Source: Aquimonas sp002352135 (lineage in GTDB: Bacteria; Pseudomonadota; Gammaproteobacteria; Xanthomonadales; Xanthomonadaceae). From it: 64,000 bases of DNA. The stretch covers positions 11,753-75,752 of the forward strand of contig DAORND010000006.1 of NCBI GenBank assembly GCA_035440755.1, written 5' to 3'. Made by a program: the position numbers and the translations under genes. Below are positions 38,039 through 47,391 of the stretch, piece by piece. A model generated the notes under the pieces. That model saw only the letters and a program-made list of their open reading frames with translations. It was not told the origin of the DNA and did no database searches. Positions within the stretch are counted from its first letter, which is position 1. Each line of letters opens with the position of its first letter.

Positions 38039-38706
38039 GGACTCGACTCCTCGGCGGCGGCGTCCTTTGCTGCATCGGTCGACGCGGTCGTCTTGCGCAG
38101 GCGCTGCAGGATCTGTTCGAGACGTGTATTGATCCGCGCGTCAAGCCGCACGTCTTCGGCGTGCACGCGCAAGTCGCCTCGGCCAAGACTGGCATCCGCT
38201 GCCAGTCTCGCGTGGTGCAGCTCACCCAACAACGGCCTGAGCAAAGCCAGATCATCCGGATGCAGGCGAACCTCGACGCGACGTCGGCTTTCACCGAGAC
38301 TTTCCACGGCCTCGTGAACCAGCGCCGCCAGCCGCTCCGGCTGTTCGACATAGGTTTCGCGCAACAGCAGGCCCGCAATGCGCGTCGCCAGGCTCGCCAA
38401 GGCTTGTTCAACGTCGTCCTCAAGCTGCGCCATCGGGCGCAACAGGGCGTCCAACAGACCCTCCAATCGAGCAACCACGACGCGCGCTTCGGCCTGCGCC
38501 TGGGCCTGTCCTTCACGATAGCCATCCGCATGCCCTTCCGCATGCGCAGCGCGCTGAATGGCCTCGATTTCCTCCAGAGTGGGCGGCTGCGGCGGCAGTT
38601 CCACGCCTGCGCCTGCTGGCCTCGGTTCGTCCAGCGAAGGCACCTCCCAGCGCACCGCTCCCGGCAGGTCAGGCAACACCGAGCGGGGCGCGCCAACGTT
38701 GCTCAT
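38035..38706 (-). CDS. fliH: Flagellar assembly protein FliH
   Basis: 223-residue negative regulator and anchor of FliI. The middle region (RAAHAEGHADGYREGQAQAQ) has the Ala/Gln/Gly-rich repeats typical of FliH, and the C-terminal half carries the conserved domain (RLHPDDLALLRPLL). Its ATG shares one base with the fliG stop (TGATG), and its stop overlaps the fliI start, so translation is probably coupled. Confidence 0.88.
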   Translation of the reverse strand: MSNVGAPRSVLPDLPGAVRWEVPSLDEPRPAGAGVELPPQPPTLEEIEAIQRAAHAEGHADGYREGQAQAQAEARVVVARLEGLLDALLRPMAQLEDDVEQALASLATRIAGLLLRETYVEQPERLAALVHEAVESLGESRRRVEVRLHPDDLALLRPLLGELHHARLAADASLGRGDLRVHAEDVRLDARINTRLEQILQRLRKTTASTDAAKDAAAEESSP

Positions 38707-39716
38707 CAGACGAACTCCTCACCCTTGCCGCCAATCTGGATTTCGCCAGCCTCAACCATGCGGCGGACGATGGCGAGAATCTCCTTCTGCGCGCCTTCGA
38801 CATCCGACAGCTTGGCGGGTCCACGTACTTCCATGTCTTCCTGCAACATTGCCGCCGCGCGCTGCGACATGTTCTTGAGAATCTTGTCCTTGACCTTCGT
38901 ATCGGCGCCGCGCAATGCCAGCCCGAGCTTGTCGCCGGGGACTTCACGCAGCACTGTCTGCACCGCCTTGTCGTCCAGATCGGCGACGTTGTCGAACACG
39001 AACATCAACTCCTGAATGGCAGCGGCCAGCTCGGGATCGACCTGCGCAATCGCACTGCTGATGGCCTGCTCGGTGGTCGCATCGAGGAAGTTGATGATGT
39101 TGGCGGCCACCTTCACGCCGCCCACCTGCGAGGAATTCATGTTCTGGTTGCCCGAGAACTGTTTTTCCAGAATGTCGTTCAGTTCATTCAGCGCATTCGG
39201 TGGAATGCCATCCAAGGTGGCGATGCGCATCAGCGCGTCGGAACGCAGGCGTGCCGGTAGCAGTTTGATCACGTCCGCCGCCTGATCACTGTCCAGATAG
39301 GCCAGCACGATGGCGATGATCTGCGGATGCTCGTTGCGGATGAGATCGGCGATGGCACGCGGGTCCATCCACTTCAACGTTTCCAGCCCTTTGCTGTTGC
39401 GTCCCAGCAGGATGCGATCAATCAGCCCACCGGCTTTGTCCTCGCCCAGCGCCTGCACCAGCACCTTGCGGACGTAATCGTCGGCGCCCATGCCGAACGA
39501 GGTTTGCGTCCCCAGTTCGGCATGAAAAGCGTCGACGACTTCGCCAACCTGATCGCGGGTGACATTGCTGATCGTGGCCATGGCCAAGCCCAGTTTCTGC
39601 ACCTCTTTGGCATTCAACTGGCGCAGCACTTCCGCCGCTTCCGCTTCGCCCAGCGACATCAGCAGTACGGCGGCGCGTTGTGTCCCGGTCAAGGGTTCTT
39701 GCGTGGTCTCAGCCAT
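38706..39716 (-). CDS. fliG: Flagellar motor switch protein FliG
   Basis: 336-residue rotor protein that meets the stator MotA. All three domains are evident: N-terminal (RAAVLLMSLGEAEAAEVLRQ), middle with the EHPQIIAIVLAYL motif, and the torque domain with FDNVADLDDKAVQTVLREV, whose charged residues face MotA. It ends in the familiar GEEFV. It overlaps fliF by 8 bases. Confidence 0.96.
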   Translation of the reverse strand: MAETTQEPLTGTQRAAVLLMSLGEAEAAEVLRQLNAKEVQKLGLAMATISNVTRDQVGEVVDAFHAELGTQTSFGMGADDYVRKVLVQALGEDKAGGLIDRILLGRNSKGLETLKWMDPRAIADLIRNEHPQIIAIVLAYLDSDQAADVIKLLPARLRSDALMRIATLDGIPPNALNELNDILEKQFSGNQNMNSSQVGGVKVAANIINFLDATTEQAISSAIAQVDPELAAAIQELMFVFDNVADLDDKAVQTVLREVPGDKLGLALRGADTKVKDKILKNMSQRAAAMLQEDMEVRGPAKLSDVEGAQKEILAIVRRMVEAGEIQIGGKGEEFV

Positions 39717-41418
39717 CGGTCGCTACCCAGTTCTTGATCACTTGCGCGACGACCTTGGGGTCTTGCGAAACGGCCGCCCGCGCGACTTTGAGTTTCTCGT
39801 CCAGGGAATTCGGGTCCGGCATGCCATGGGCATTGGCATCGTCCTCGGACTCATCGGCCAGCAGCGCCTGGGATCGACGCCCGGGCAGCAATGGCCGCTC
39901 ATGATCCTGGTCCTCGCCTTCCTGCTCGTCGGCCGCCAGTGCTCGCGGTGCCGGTTGGGTAATGGAACGCAGTGCCGGACGCAGCACCGCGAAAATCAGC
40001 AGCAGCACAATTCCCGCGCCCAACACCATGCGCCCGATGTCGAGCACCCATGGCTGTTGCCAAATCGGAATTTCCTCGGCGACAAAATCGTCGACCTCGC
40101 GCACGAACGGCGAGTTCATCACCGTCACCGCGTCGCCACGCTCAGCACTGAATCCGATGGCTTGCTTGACCAACTCCTCGACCTGCGCCAACTGTTCGGG
40201 CGTCAGCGGTTGCGCGGCGGCCACCGTTGTTGCAGCGGGTGTCGTTGCAGGATCCGCATCGGTCGCACTGGCGGGGTCCGCTGCGGGATCCGCAGCAGGA
40301 TCGGTCGCCGCCACCGCGGTGGAGGCGGTTGCGGAAAGAATGTGGTCGATCAGCACGGCCGCCGTGACGCGGGTAACGCGTCCGGTGTTGTTACGACTAT
40401 GGCTGAGGGTGCGATCCAACTCGAAGTTGCGCGTGCTGCTGCGCGACGCGGTCTGGGGTCCTGTCGCTGCCGCCTCGGCCGCGCCGGGCGGTGTGTTCGC
40501 CACCGCGCCCGGCACGCCTTCGGCCTGCGGCGTCGAGGTGGTGGACTCCGCGACCTGCTCGCTACGCAATTTTTCCGGATCGGGGACAAACGATTCACGG
40601 GCTTCTTCTATCACCGAGAAATCCATGTCCACGCTGACCTGCGCACTGACGCGCCCCGGCCCAGCCATGGGTTCCAGCAAGGATTGAATGCGCTCAATCA
40701 GACTCTGCTCAATCCGGCGGCGCTGCTCGAATTGCATGGCGCTGAGCACGTTCGGATCGTCGGGATCGTTCTGGCTCAGCAACCGTCCGGCCTGGTCGAT
40801 CACAGTTACCCGCTCAGGCGCGAGGTCGGGAATGCTGGATGCCACCAAGTGCACAATCGCGTCGACCTGGGCACGCTCCATGGCGCGACCGGCGTACAAC
40901 TGCAGCATCACTGAGGCGCTGGCTGGCTGACGCTGACGGGTGAAGGCGCTGGGCTTGGGCAAGGCCAGATGGACACGCGCTTCGCGCACCGGGCGCAGCT
41001 CGCGAATGGTGCGGGCGATTTCGGTTTCCAGGGCGTGCTGATAGCGCGCCGACTCGACAAACTGGCTCGTCCCGAAACCCGGGTTTTCGCTCATCGACTC
41101 CACGCCCGCCCGCGTTCCCTGTGGCAAACCCAAAGTCGCGAGCTTCATGCGGGCTTCGCGGACCTTGGCTTCGGGCACACGAATCTCACCGGTCACAAGG
41201 TCCACTTCGTAGTCGATCTGCGCGGCACGCAAGGCCTCCACCACCTCGGCGGCATCGCGATCACCAAGCCCGGAGAACAGCGCCACTTTGCCGGGTGACA
41301 AGGACCAGAAGAACAGCGCGATGCCCGCCGCAATGGTTGCTGCCAGCGTCAGCAATGCGCCGGTCTGGCGGATGGCCGGAATGTCCTTGAGATTGGCAAG
41401 TCGCAGATCAGTCGCCAT
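39709..41418 (-). CDS. fliF: Flagellar MS-ring protein FliF
   Basis: 569-residue inner-membrane ring protein. Two membrane helices (about 24-45 and 445-465) flank the periplasmic ring-building YscJ/FliF domains (VALFSGLGDRDAAEVVEALR and ALETEIARTIRELRPVREAR). A long Ala/Thr/Asp-rich, low-complexity stretch lies at about 375-410. The cytoplasmic tail (MPDPNSLDEKLKVARAAVSQ, then DPKVVAQVIKNWV) is the FliG-binding segment. Confidence 0.95.
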   Translation of the reverse strand: MATDLRLANLKDIPAIRQTGALLTLAATIAAGIALFFWSLSPGKVALFSGLGDRDAAEVVEALRAAQIDYEVDLVTGEIRVPEAKVREARMKLATLGLPQGTRAGVESMSENPGFGTSQFVESARYQHALETEIARTIRELRPVREARVHLALPKPSAFTRQRQPASASVMLQLYAGRAMERAQVDAIVHLVASSIPDLAPERVTVIDQAGRLLSQNDPDDPNVLSAMQFEQRRRIEQSLIERIQSLLEPMAGPGRVSAQVSVDMDFSVIEEARESFVPDPEKLRSEQVAESTTSTPQAEGVPGAVANTPPGAAEAAATGPQTASRSSTRNFELDRTLSHSRNNTGRVTRVTAAVLIDHILSATASTAVAATDPAADPAADPASATDADPATTPAATTVAAAQPLTPEQLAQVEELVKQAIGFSAERGDAVTVMNSPFVREVDDFVAEEIPIWQQPWVLDIGRMVLGAGIVLLLIFAVLRPALRSITQPAPRALAADEQEGEDQDHERPLLPGRRSQALLADESEDDANAHGMPDPNSLDEKLKVARAAVSQDPKVVAQVIKNWVATDG

Positions 41419-41426
41419 GACTCACC

Positions 41427-41756
41427 TCACAAGGGCATGTTCATCACGTCCTGATAAGCCTGGACGAGACGGTTGCGGACTTCGACCGTGGCCCGGAAGC
41501 TCACGGCCGCCTCTTGCTGTGCCAGCATCACGCGGACCAGATCGATATTCGGATCGCCCATTTCAAAGCCGCGCGCCAAGGTTGCGGATTCCTGCTGCTG
41601 CGTATTGACCTGATTGAGCGCCTTCTTGAACGTCGCGCCGAAACTGCTTTCCGCCGCCACCGGGGCGGATTCGGCAGCGCTTGGACGCAGCGCCGTGCTC
41701 TGCCCTTGCAGGTTGCGGATCTGCGAAAGAATCGAGGAGATCGTGGCGTCGCTCAT
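41427..41756 (-). CDS. fliE: Flagellar hook-basal body complex protein FliE
   Basis: 109-residue protein that joins the MS ring to the rod. The C-terminal signature is MLAQQEAAVSFRATVEVRNR then LVQAYQDVMNMPL. It is the first gene of the fliEFGHIJK operon and has a sigma-54 promoter about 40 bases upstream. Confidence 0.94.
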   Translation of the reverse strand: MSDATISSILSQIRNLQGQSTALRPSAAESAPVAAESSFGATFKKALNQVNTQQQESATLARGFEMGDPNIDLVRVMLAQQEAAVSFRATVEVRNRLVQAYQDVMNMPL

Positions 41757-41798
41757 GGCGGCGAAGGCTCGTGTGGAAACGTGTTCATCCCGTTCCTA

Positions 41799-41813
41799 GC
41801 AAGAGCCATGCCC
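41799..41813 (-). promoter_or_regulatory. Sigma-54 promoter of the fliE operon
   Basis: Minus strand GGGCAT-N5-TTGC has exactly the spacing of the sigma-54 consensus TGGCAC-N5-TTGC, with the invariant GG and GC 10 bases apart. It lies 43 bases upstream of fliE, and the genes for sigma-54 and its activator FleQ are immediately upstream. Confidence 0.7.
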
Positions 41814-41819
41814 GCTGCG

Positions 41820-43238
41820 TCAGGGTTCTGACGTCAAATTAATGTCGCCGTCGCGCCCCAGTCCGTACTTGCGCAACTTCTCCACCAACGTGGTTCGACG
41901 CAGGCCCAACAACTGCGCCGCGTGCGCGACCACACCCTCGGCACGGTCCAGCGCCGCCTTGATCAGGTTGATCTCGATACGGGCGATGTGGTCTTTCAGA
42001 TCGATGCCTTCGGCTGGCAGGGTGTCCGGCACGGCGACCGGCTCGGCATCGACCAGATCCAGCTCGACTTCTTCCGGCAACTCGATGCCATCACGGTAGC
42101 GTGCAGGCAGATCGCGTGCCCGCACCAGACCCGCTGGATGCAGCACCGCCAGACGCTCGATCAGGTTGGACAGTTCGCGCACATTGCCCGGCCATTGATA
42201 GGCCTGCAGCACCGCCAGCGCTTCCGCCGACAGGCGTACGCTACCCCGACCGGACTTCTCCAACTGTTTGGTCAATGCGTTGACCAATTCCGGCAGGTCT
42301 TCGCGGCGGTCACGCAGCGAGGGCATTTCGATGGGGAACACGTTCAGGCGATAGAACAGGTCCTCGCGGAAGCTGCCTTTGACAATGGCGTCTTCCAGGT
42401 TGCGATGCGTGGCCGCAATGACGCGCACATTGCAGCGGATCGTCTCGCTGCCACCGACACGCTCAAAACTGCGTTCCTGCAGGACGCGCAGCAACTTGAC
42501 CTGCATCGGCATGCTCATGTCGCCGATTTCGTCGAGGAACAAGGTGCCGCCCTCGGCCAGTTCGAAGCGGCCCTTGCGCGAGGTCAGCGCGCCGGTGAAG
42601 GAGCCCTTTTCATGACCGAACAATTCCGACTCCAGCAACTCGGAGGGAATGGCACCGCAGTTGATCGCCACAAAGGGGCCGCTGCGGCGCGCGGAGCGCT
42701 CGTAGATCGCCCGCGCGGCCACTTCCTTGCCGGTTCCCGACTCGCCAAGGATCAGCACCGTGGTGTCGAAACTGGCGACCTGATCGATCATTCGCCGCAA
42801 CTTCTGCACAGCCGCGCTGGAGCCGGTCGGCCCGCCCTTGGGCAGTCCGACATCAGCGATTTCTTCCATTTTCTTGATGCTGGCGCGACGCAGGAATTCG
42901 ACCAACTGCGGTTGTTTGATCGGATAGTCGAGCGGCCAGAAGTTGGCCTCGTTCAGGCCAAAATCCGCCGCCCCATCGAGATGATGTTCGGGAAGCGCAA
43001 GAATCGGCGGATGCAGCGGATCACGCTTCAGCCAATCGAGAAACGCCTTCCACGTACGTTTGTCGGGCACCTCGCCCAGCACCACTGCCAGCCAGTCCTG
43101 TGGATCGTGCCGATTGAGGTGCAGTTCGTCGGCATCGGTGACCACGCGCGGGGTCAGGTCCATGAAGTCCAGAATCGTGCCGATCCGCTCACCGCGTGTG
43201 CGATCTGCATCGATCACCAGAATGCGCGATTCAGACAT
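41820..43238 (-). CDS. fleQ: Sigma-54-dependent flagellar master regulator FleQ
   Basis: 472-residue enhancer-binding protein. The N-terminal FleQ receiver-like domain (about 1-120) is degenerate. The AAA+ domain has Walker A GESGTGKE, the sigma-54-contacting loop with SFTGA, and Walker B GGTLFLDEIGDM. The C-terminal Fis-type helix-turn-helix is AEGVVAHAAQLLGLRRTTLV. FleQ activates class II flagellar genes and binds c-di-GMP in Pseudomonas and Xanthomonas. It overlaps vemR by 8 bases. Confidence 0.94.
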   Translation of the reverse strand: MSESRILVIDADRTRGERIGTILDFMDLTPRVVTDADELHLNRHDPQDWLAVVLGEVPDKRTWKAFLDWLKRDPLHPPILALPEHHLDGAADFGLNEANFWPLDYPIKQPQLVEFLRRASIKKMEEIADVGLPKGGPTGSSAAVQKLRRMIDQVASFDTTVLILGESGTGKEVAARAIYERSARRSGPFVAINCGAIPSELLESELFGHEKGSFTGALTSRKGRFELAEGGTLFLDEIGDMSMPMQVKLLRVLQERSFERVGGSETIRCNVRVIAATHRNLEDAIVKGSFREDLFYRLNVFPIEMPSLRDRREDLPELVNALTKQLEKSGRGSVRLSAEALAVLQAYQWPGNVRELSNLIERLAVLHPAGLVRARDLPARYRDGIELPEEVELDLVDAEPVAVPDTLPAEGIDLKDHIARIEINLIKAALDRAEGVVAHAAQLLGLRRTTLVEKLRKYGLGRDGDINLTSEP

Positions 43239-43614
43239 GTCCTCTCTCCCCAGCGAGGCGCGCCAGAATCGGCATCACCTCCTGTACGTAGTTCAGCTTG
43301 CTGATGAAGGCATCCGCACCGGCGCGTGCGGCATGTTCGCGGTGCTCGGCATCGTCGAAATGACTGGCGATCACGATGTAGGGCGGTGTGGTTTGCGCCT
43401 TGATCAAGCGCGTGGCCTGCAGCCCACCCATTTCGGGCATGGCCAGGTCCATCAAGACTACGGCAGGCTTCAGTTCCTCGGTGCGCGAAATCGCCTCCAG
43501 GCCGTTCATCGCCCGACCGACGATCTCCAGCCAGCCCACATTGCGGAAATGGCGCATGGCGGCGTTGAGAAATCCATCGTGATCGTCCACCAGCAGCACA
43601 GTCAGTCGGTTCAT
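43231..43614 (-). CDS. vemR: Single-domain response regulator VemR
   Basis: 127-residue receiver-only protein with no output domain. The acidic pocket (LLVDDHDG), phosphoacceptor Asp in VVLMDLAMPEMGG and conserved Lys in DAFISKLNYV are present. Its place between rpoN and fleQ matches the rpoN2-vemR-fleQ operon of Xanthomonas campestris, where VemR affects motility and virulence. Both ends overlap the neighbours (ATGA with rpoN, 8 bases with fleQ). The symbol is by synteny. Confidence 0.85.
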   Translation of the reverse strand: MNRLTVLLVDDHDGFLNAAMRHFRNVGWLEIVGRAMNGLEAISRTEELKPAVVLMDLAMPEMGGLQATRLIKAQTTPPYIVIASHFDDAEHREHAARAGADAFISKLNYVQEVMPILARLAGERGHV

Positions 43615-45068
43615 TGGGCATGCCTCATAGGCGCATTGGCGCGCAGCGAAGTGTGGGAAGTCGGGCCGGGCTCGCGCCGTTCCTTGGCCGATGCGATGTG
43701 CAACATTTCTCGATACTTGGCGACCGTTCGGCGGGCGATATGAATGCCCTGACGTGCCAACAGACTGACGATGGTGTCGTCGGCCAGCGGCGCGGCGCGA
43801 TTCTCGCCATCGATCAGGCGTTTGACCATGGCGCGCACAGCGACACCTGCAACCGAAGCACCATCCAGACGAACCGCGAAAAAGTACTTCAGCTCAAAGG
43901 TGCCGCGCGGCGTCTGCACATACTTGCCGGTAGTGATGCGCGAGATGCTCGACTCGTGCATACCGATGGCGTCCGCTACTTCACGCAAGGTCAAGGGCCG
44001 CATGCCCTCCTCGCCGCGCTCAAAGAAAGCCAACTGTCGTTCGACGATGGCCTGCGTGGTCTTCAACAGGGTGTCATAACGCATCGACAAACCACGTGTC
44101 AGCCAACGCGCGTCCTGCAGCAATTCGCGCATGCGCTTCATGCCGGACTCATCGGAGGCACTCTCCAGCACCGACTCCACGAAGGGACTGATGCGCACTT
44201 TGGGCGCAGTCAGCGGGTTCAGGCTGACCACCCAGGCGCCATTGCGTCCCTTGCGGACCAGCACGTCGGGAATCACGTATTGCTGCGGATCACTGACGTG
44301 GTGCCCTCCGGGCTTGGGGTCGAGGCTCATGATCAGACGCTCGGCGCAGATCACCTCGTCCGCTTCCACGTCCAACACCGCCGCCAGCGCGTTGTGATCA
44401 TGGCTCCCGAGCACATGCAGATGCTCCAACAGGATGCGCTTGGCGGTGTCGAACCCCGCTTCATCATGATCACGCGCGTCCAACTGGACCAGCAGACACT
44501 CGCGAAGGTCGATCGCGCCATAACCGACCGGCTCCAGACGGAGCATCTGTTCGCGCAGCGCGCGGACACGCTCACCGTCTGGCCCAAAAGCCGCCACGGC
44601 AGAACGGACCAGTTCGTCCACAGACGTTTCGAGATAGCCCGCGTCGTCCACTTGATCGATCAGCCATTCCGCCAGCGCAACATCCTCGGTGCGTTTCAGC
44701 TCAAGGCGAAACTGTTCCAGTACAAACTGCCGCACGCCCCCGGTGTCGCGCGCCACGCAGCGCGCCAAGGGATCGTCATCGCCCAATCCGGAAGATGCGC
44801 GTGCAACGCCGGGATCGACAAAATCCCGTGATCCCGCATCCGCCGAAAAATCGTAAGACTCCTCAAGCTCGACCGCTGCGGGCTCGGCCTCCGCCTCTGC
44901 TTCGGCGTGATCATCGCCTTCGGCTTCCAGCAGGGGGTTGTCCTCCAGCGCGCGCGCTACTTCGCGCTCCAGGTCGATGGCATTCAGGTGCAGCAGTCGG
45001 ATCGACTGCAACAGTTGCGGCGTCAAGCTCAACTGTTGGCCCATGGATTGCCGCAGTGCGTGCTTCAT
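43611..45068 (-). CDS. rpoN: RNA polymerase sigma-54 factor
   Basis: 485-residue sigma factor. Region I is the Gln/Leu-rich start (QQLSLTPQLLQSIRLLHLNA), followed by an acidic linker (about 45-85). The core-binding region follows, and the C-terminal RpoN box region is reduced to a diverged form: the DNA-binding end reads DDTIVSLLARQGIHIARRTV then AKYREML, where the classical box is ARRTVAKYRE. Start 45068 has GGGGAGAAGG. By synteny this is rpoN2, the flagellar copy; another rpoN may exist elsewhere. Confidence 0.94.
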   Translation of the reverse strand: MKHALRQSMGQQLSLTPQLLQSIRLLHLNAIDLEREVARALEDNPLLEAEGDDHAEAEAEAEPAAVELEESYDFSADAGSRDFVDPGVARASSGLGDDDPLARCVARDTGGVRQFVLEQFRLELKRTEDVALAEWLIDQVDDAGYLETSVDELVRSAVAAFGPDGERVRALREQMLRLEPVGYGAIDLRECLLVQLDARDHDEAGFDTAKRILLEHLHVLGSHDHNALAAVLDVEADEVICAERLIMSLDPKPGGHHVSDPQQYVIPDVLVRKGRNGAWVVSLNPLTAPKVRISPFVESVLESASDESGMKRMRELLQDARWLTRGLSMRYDTLLKTTQAIVERQLAFFERGEEGMRPLTLREVADAIGMHESSISRITTGKYVQTPRGTFELKYFFAVRLDGASVAGVAVRAMVKRLIDGENRAAPLADDTIVSLLARQGIHIARRTVAKYREMLHIASAKERREPGPTSHTSLRANAPMRHAQ

Positions 45069-45356
45069 ACCTTCTCCCCGCTGACCCATGGCACACCGAC
45101 GGACTCTTGTCGGCGATGCAGCGTAGTGCCGTCGAATTGACGGACCTTGGCGAGGATTCTGAATTTTTGACGCCAAGCATTGAATCGGGACGCACCCCAC
45201 GCCTGTGGGGGAATACCGGACAGGCCGTGATCAGGTCCGCGAATTCAACCGATGGGGATGCGGAAGGCGATCCTGCTGCAGACGCTTTTCCGACACAGAT
45301 CGTGAGGACGAACAAACAGAGATTTTGACGCGTCGGTTCGCCGCCACTTCGCGGCG

Positions 45357-45986
45357 TCAGTTACTCAAGCCGCGCTGTACCGCAAAACGCAGCAGATCAT
45401 TTGCGCGGCGTATACCCAGCGCTTCCATCATGCGTGCGCGATGCGTTTCCACGGTCTTGACGCTGATCCCCAGATCAGACGCGATCTCCTTGGTTCCTCG
45501 CCCTTTCGCCATCAGACGGAGAATCTCACTCTGCCTCGGCGACAAGGCATCCAGATCGCTGCGCAGACTCCCGGCACCGTTCAATCCCATCATTCGCGAC
45601 GACAGGCGTGGACTCAGAAAGGTCTCACCGGCCAGAACAGCACGTAACGCCAGCTCCAGTTCGGCAGGCGCAGAGTCCTTGACCACGAAGCCGCGTGCGC
45701 CACGCTCCAGGGCGGACCGCACATAGGCCAAATCGGCATGCATGGACATCATCACGACGGCGGTTGCGGGTGCCAGCGCACGCAATTCAGGCAGCACGTC
45801 GAGTCCACTGCGCCCCGGCATGGCGATATCGAGAAACGCCACCTCCGGCTGCAACCGCTGCGCCATCAACAGTGCCTCACTCGCGTCTTGCGCCTCATCA
45901 ACCGCTTCGACACCCGCCACGCCCTCCAGCAGGCGGCGAATTCCGGCACGCACCAGAGTGTGGTCATCGGCTAGCAAGACGCGCAT
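45357..45986 (-). CDS. LuxR/NarL-type response regulator within the flagellar cluster
   Basis: 209-residue regulator. Receiver domain with LLADDHTLVRAG, the phosphoacceptor Asp in VAFLDIAMPGRSG and Lys in GFVVKDSAPAE; C-terminal LuxR domain with LSPRQSEILRLMAKGRGTKE then IASDLGISVKTVETHR. It belongs to the UvrY/GacA-like group by length and sequence. No partner kinase is adjacent. A hairpin-forming stretch and about 290 bases without a gene separate it from rpoN. Confidence 0.9.
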   Translation of the reverse strand: MRVLLADDHTLVRAGIRRLLEGVAGVEAVDEAQDASEALLMAQRLQPEVAFLDIAMPGRSGLDVLPELRALAPATAVVMMSMHADLAYVRSALERGARGFVVKDSAPAELELALRAVLAGETFLSPRLSSRMMGLNGAGSLRSDLDALSPRQSEILRLMAKGRGTKEIASDLGISVKTVETHRARMMEALGIRRANDLLRFAVQRGLSN

Positions 45987-46118
45987 CGCATTCCAAACCT
46001 GAGCTGAATGCGGTCAAGGTACCTGAACAAGCCGCGCTTGGGGAGACCATCCAAGGTTCTACGCGCGTGGCCCCGGATGACGACACCCTCACCCGGAGAC
46101 GCGCATGCCACTGCGCGA

Positions 46119-46703
46119 CTACTCGTGCGACTCGCGACGCGTCTGCGCCACGTGACGCCGATGCTGGCGAAATAGAAGCTTGTCCAGGGCGCGCTGCAGA
46201 CCAGGATGCGCCAATTCGAATGCCAACCAGAGACGTGCTCCGGTGCTCTCGGCTTGCTGCGCCAGAAGACGCACCGGCAACGCCAGCGGCGTGGGCAGCC
46301 ATGGCCGCAGATAGAGATGCAGCACCGCTTGTGCATGCGTGGACATATCTACTGAGGAAACAAACGACACGCCCAGGTGCGACCAGCGCAAGCGCGTTTC
46401 CTCGGGCAAAGGACGCGAGGTCTGCAGAACCGATGAAAGCAGATCCAGAGTCAGATCCAGCTTGGCTTCGACCCGGCGCAATGCGGGGTCGGGATGCTCC
46501 TCATCGTGATCGATGGCACCACTTTCAATCTGGCCCAGGGTTCGCAGAAGCCATTCGGCGCGGGCTTGCAGATGCGCGGAATCAAGCTCGCTGCCGACCA
46601 CCAACCTGACTGGTAGCGACTCCGTGGCAACCAATGTGTCGCCAAACAGCGCCTGCTCGGCTTCTGCAACCTGCCCGTTCTGCGAGTCAGGCGCGGGCGT
46701 CAT
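46119..46703 (-). CDS. PilZ-like flagellar-cluster protein
   Basis: 194-residue protein with no signal peptide or membrane helix. Its place between fliT-like and rpoN corresponds to a PilZ-domain gene in Xanthomonas flagellar clusters, and the beta-rich LRWSHLGVSFVSSVDMS and HLYLRPWLPTPLALPVRLLA runs fit that fold. The canonical c-di-GMP motif RxxxR...(D/N)xSxxG is not clear, so binding is doubtful. Start 46703 overlaps the fliT-like stop; an ATG at 46727 is an alternative. Confidence 0.6.
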   Translation of the reverse strand: MTPAPDSQNGQVAEAEQALFGDTLVATESLPVRLVVGSELDSAHLQARAEWLLRTLGQIESGAIDHDEEHPDPALRRVEAKLDLTLDLLSSVLQTSRPLPEETRLRWSHLGVSFVSSVDMSTHAQAVLHLYLRPWLPTPLALPVRLLAQQAESTGARLWLAFELAHPGLQRALDKLLFRQHRRHVAQTRRESHE

Positions 46704-46968
46704 CGAGGTAGCTTCGCGTCGCGGCATGATCCCGACGCAAGGTTCCGAGCTGCTGCTGCAGGGCGTGACGCGCCTCTGACAACGACTGCAACAGTGTCTG
46801 CTGGCGCTGCAACAGACGCTGCGCCATCGCAGGATCGGGCGGCACCGCACTCATGAAGGCCGCGCGTACGGCACGATCATGAATCCGCATCGCCGACTCA
46901 GCCGCATCCAATTGCCCCTCGTTAAGGAGTTCGGCGATCTGTTCGAAGCGATCGAGGATGGCTTGCAT
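46687..46968 (-). CDS. FliT-like flagellar chaperone
   Basis: 93-residue, wholly helical protein with a coiled-coil C-terminal half (MAQRLLQRQQTLLQSLSEAR). Size and position directly after fliS fit FliT, the FliD-specific export chaperone, but sequence identity within this family is low. It starts 6 bases after the fliS stop and overlaps the PilZ-like gene. Confidence 0.6.
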   Translation of the reverse strand: MQAILDRFEQIAELLNEGQLDAAESAMRIHDRAVRAAFMSAVPPDPAMAQRLLQRQQTLLQSLSEARHALQQQLGTLRRDHAATRSYLDDARA

Positions 46969-46974
46969 GGACGA

Positions 46975-47391
46975 TCAACCGGCGGCGGGAATCGCGAGCC
47001 AAGCGGCTTCAATCTCGCCCAGCAGGCGATCTGCTTCCTTCATCTTGGACACATCGTTCTGCGCATGCGCCTCGACCAGTCGACGCCCGACGTAGTCGTA
47101 GATCGACTCCAGTCCGTCGGCGATCTCGCCACCAGCCTGATGATCCAGAGAACTGCGCAGGCTGTCGACGATGTTGAACGCCGCACTGATGTATTGGCCT
47201 TTGCGGGCGATATCGCCCTGTTCCAGCAAGGCCACGGCGGTCTGAATGCGCTCACGCGCGCCACGCAGCAGCAGGCCCACCAGACGATGCGGACTGGCCC
47301 CCTCAATCGCACCCTCCAGGCGCGTGTCTTTGTATTCCTTGACGTAGGCGTGTGCGCTGTACATGGCGTGCTCCATTGCCTGAATGCTCAT
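46975..47391 (-). CDS. fliS: Flagellin export chaperone FliS
   Basis: 138-residue four-helix chaperone that keeps flagellin monomeric before export. Diagnostic runs: a start with MYSAHAYVKEYKDTRLEGA, then SPHRLVGLLLRGARERIQTA and KGQYISAAFNIVDSLRSSLD. Its ATG overlaps the fliD stop (ATGA). Confidence 0.94.
   Translation of the reverse strand: MSIQAMEHAMYSAHAYVKEYKDTRLEGAIEGASPHRLVGLLLRGARERIQTAVALLEQGDIARKGQYISAAFNIVDSLRSSLDHQAGGEIADGLESIYDYVGRRLVEAHAQNDVSKMKEADRLLGEIEAAWLAIPAAG

Noticed and set aside
45300..45365. Hairpin after the LuxR regulator as an intrinsic terminator
   Set aside because: A 6-bp CGCCGC/GCGGCG stem is present but no T-run follows, so evidence is too thin.
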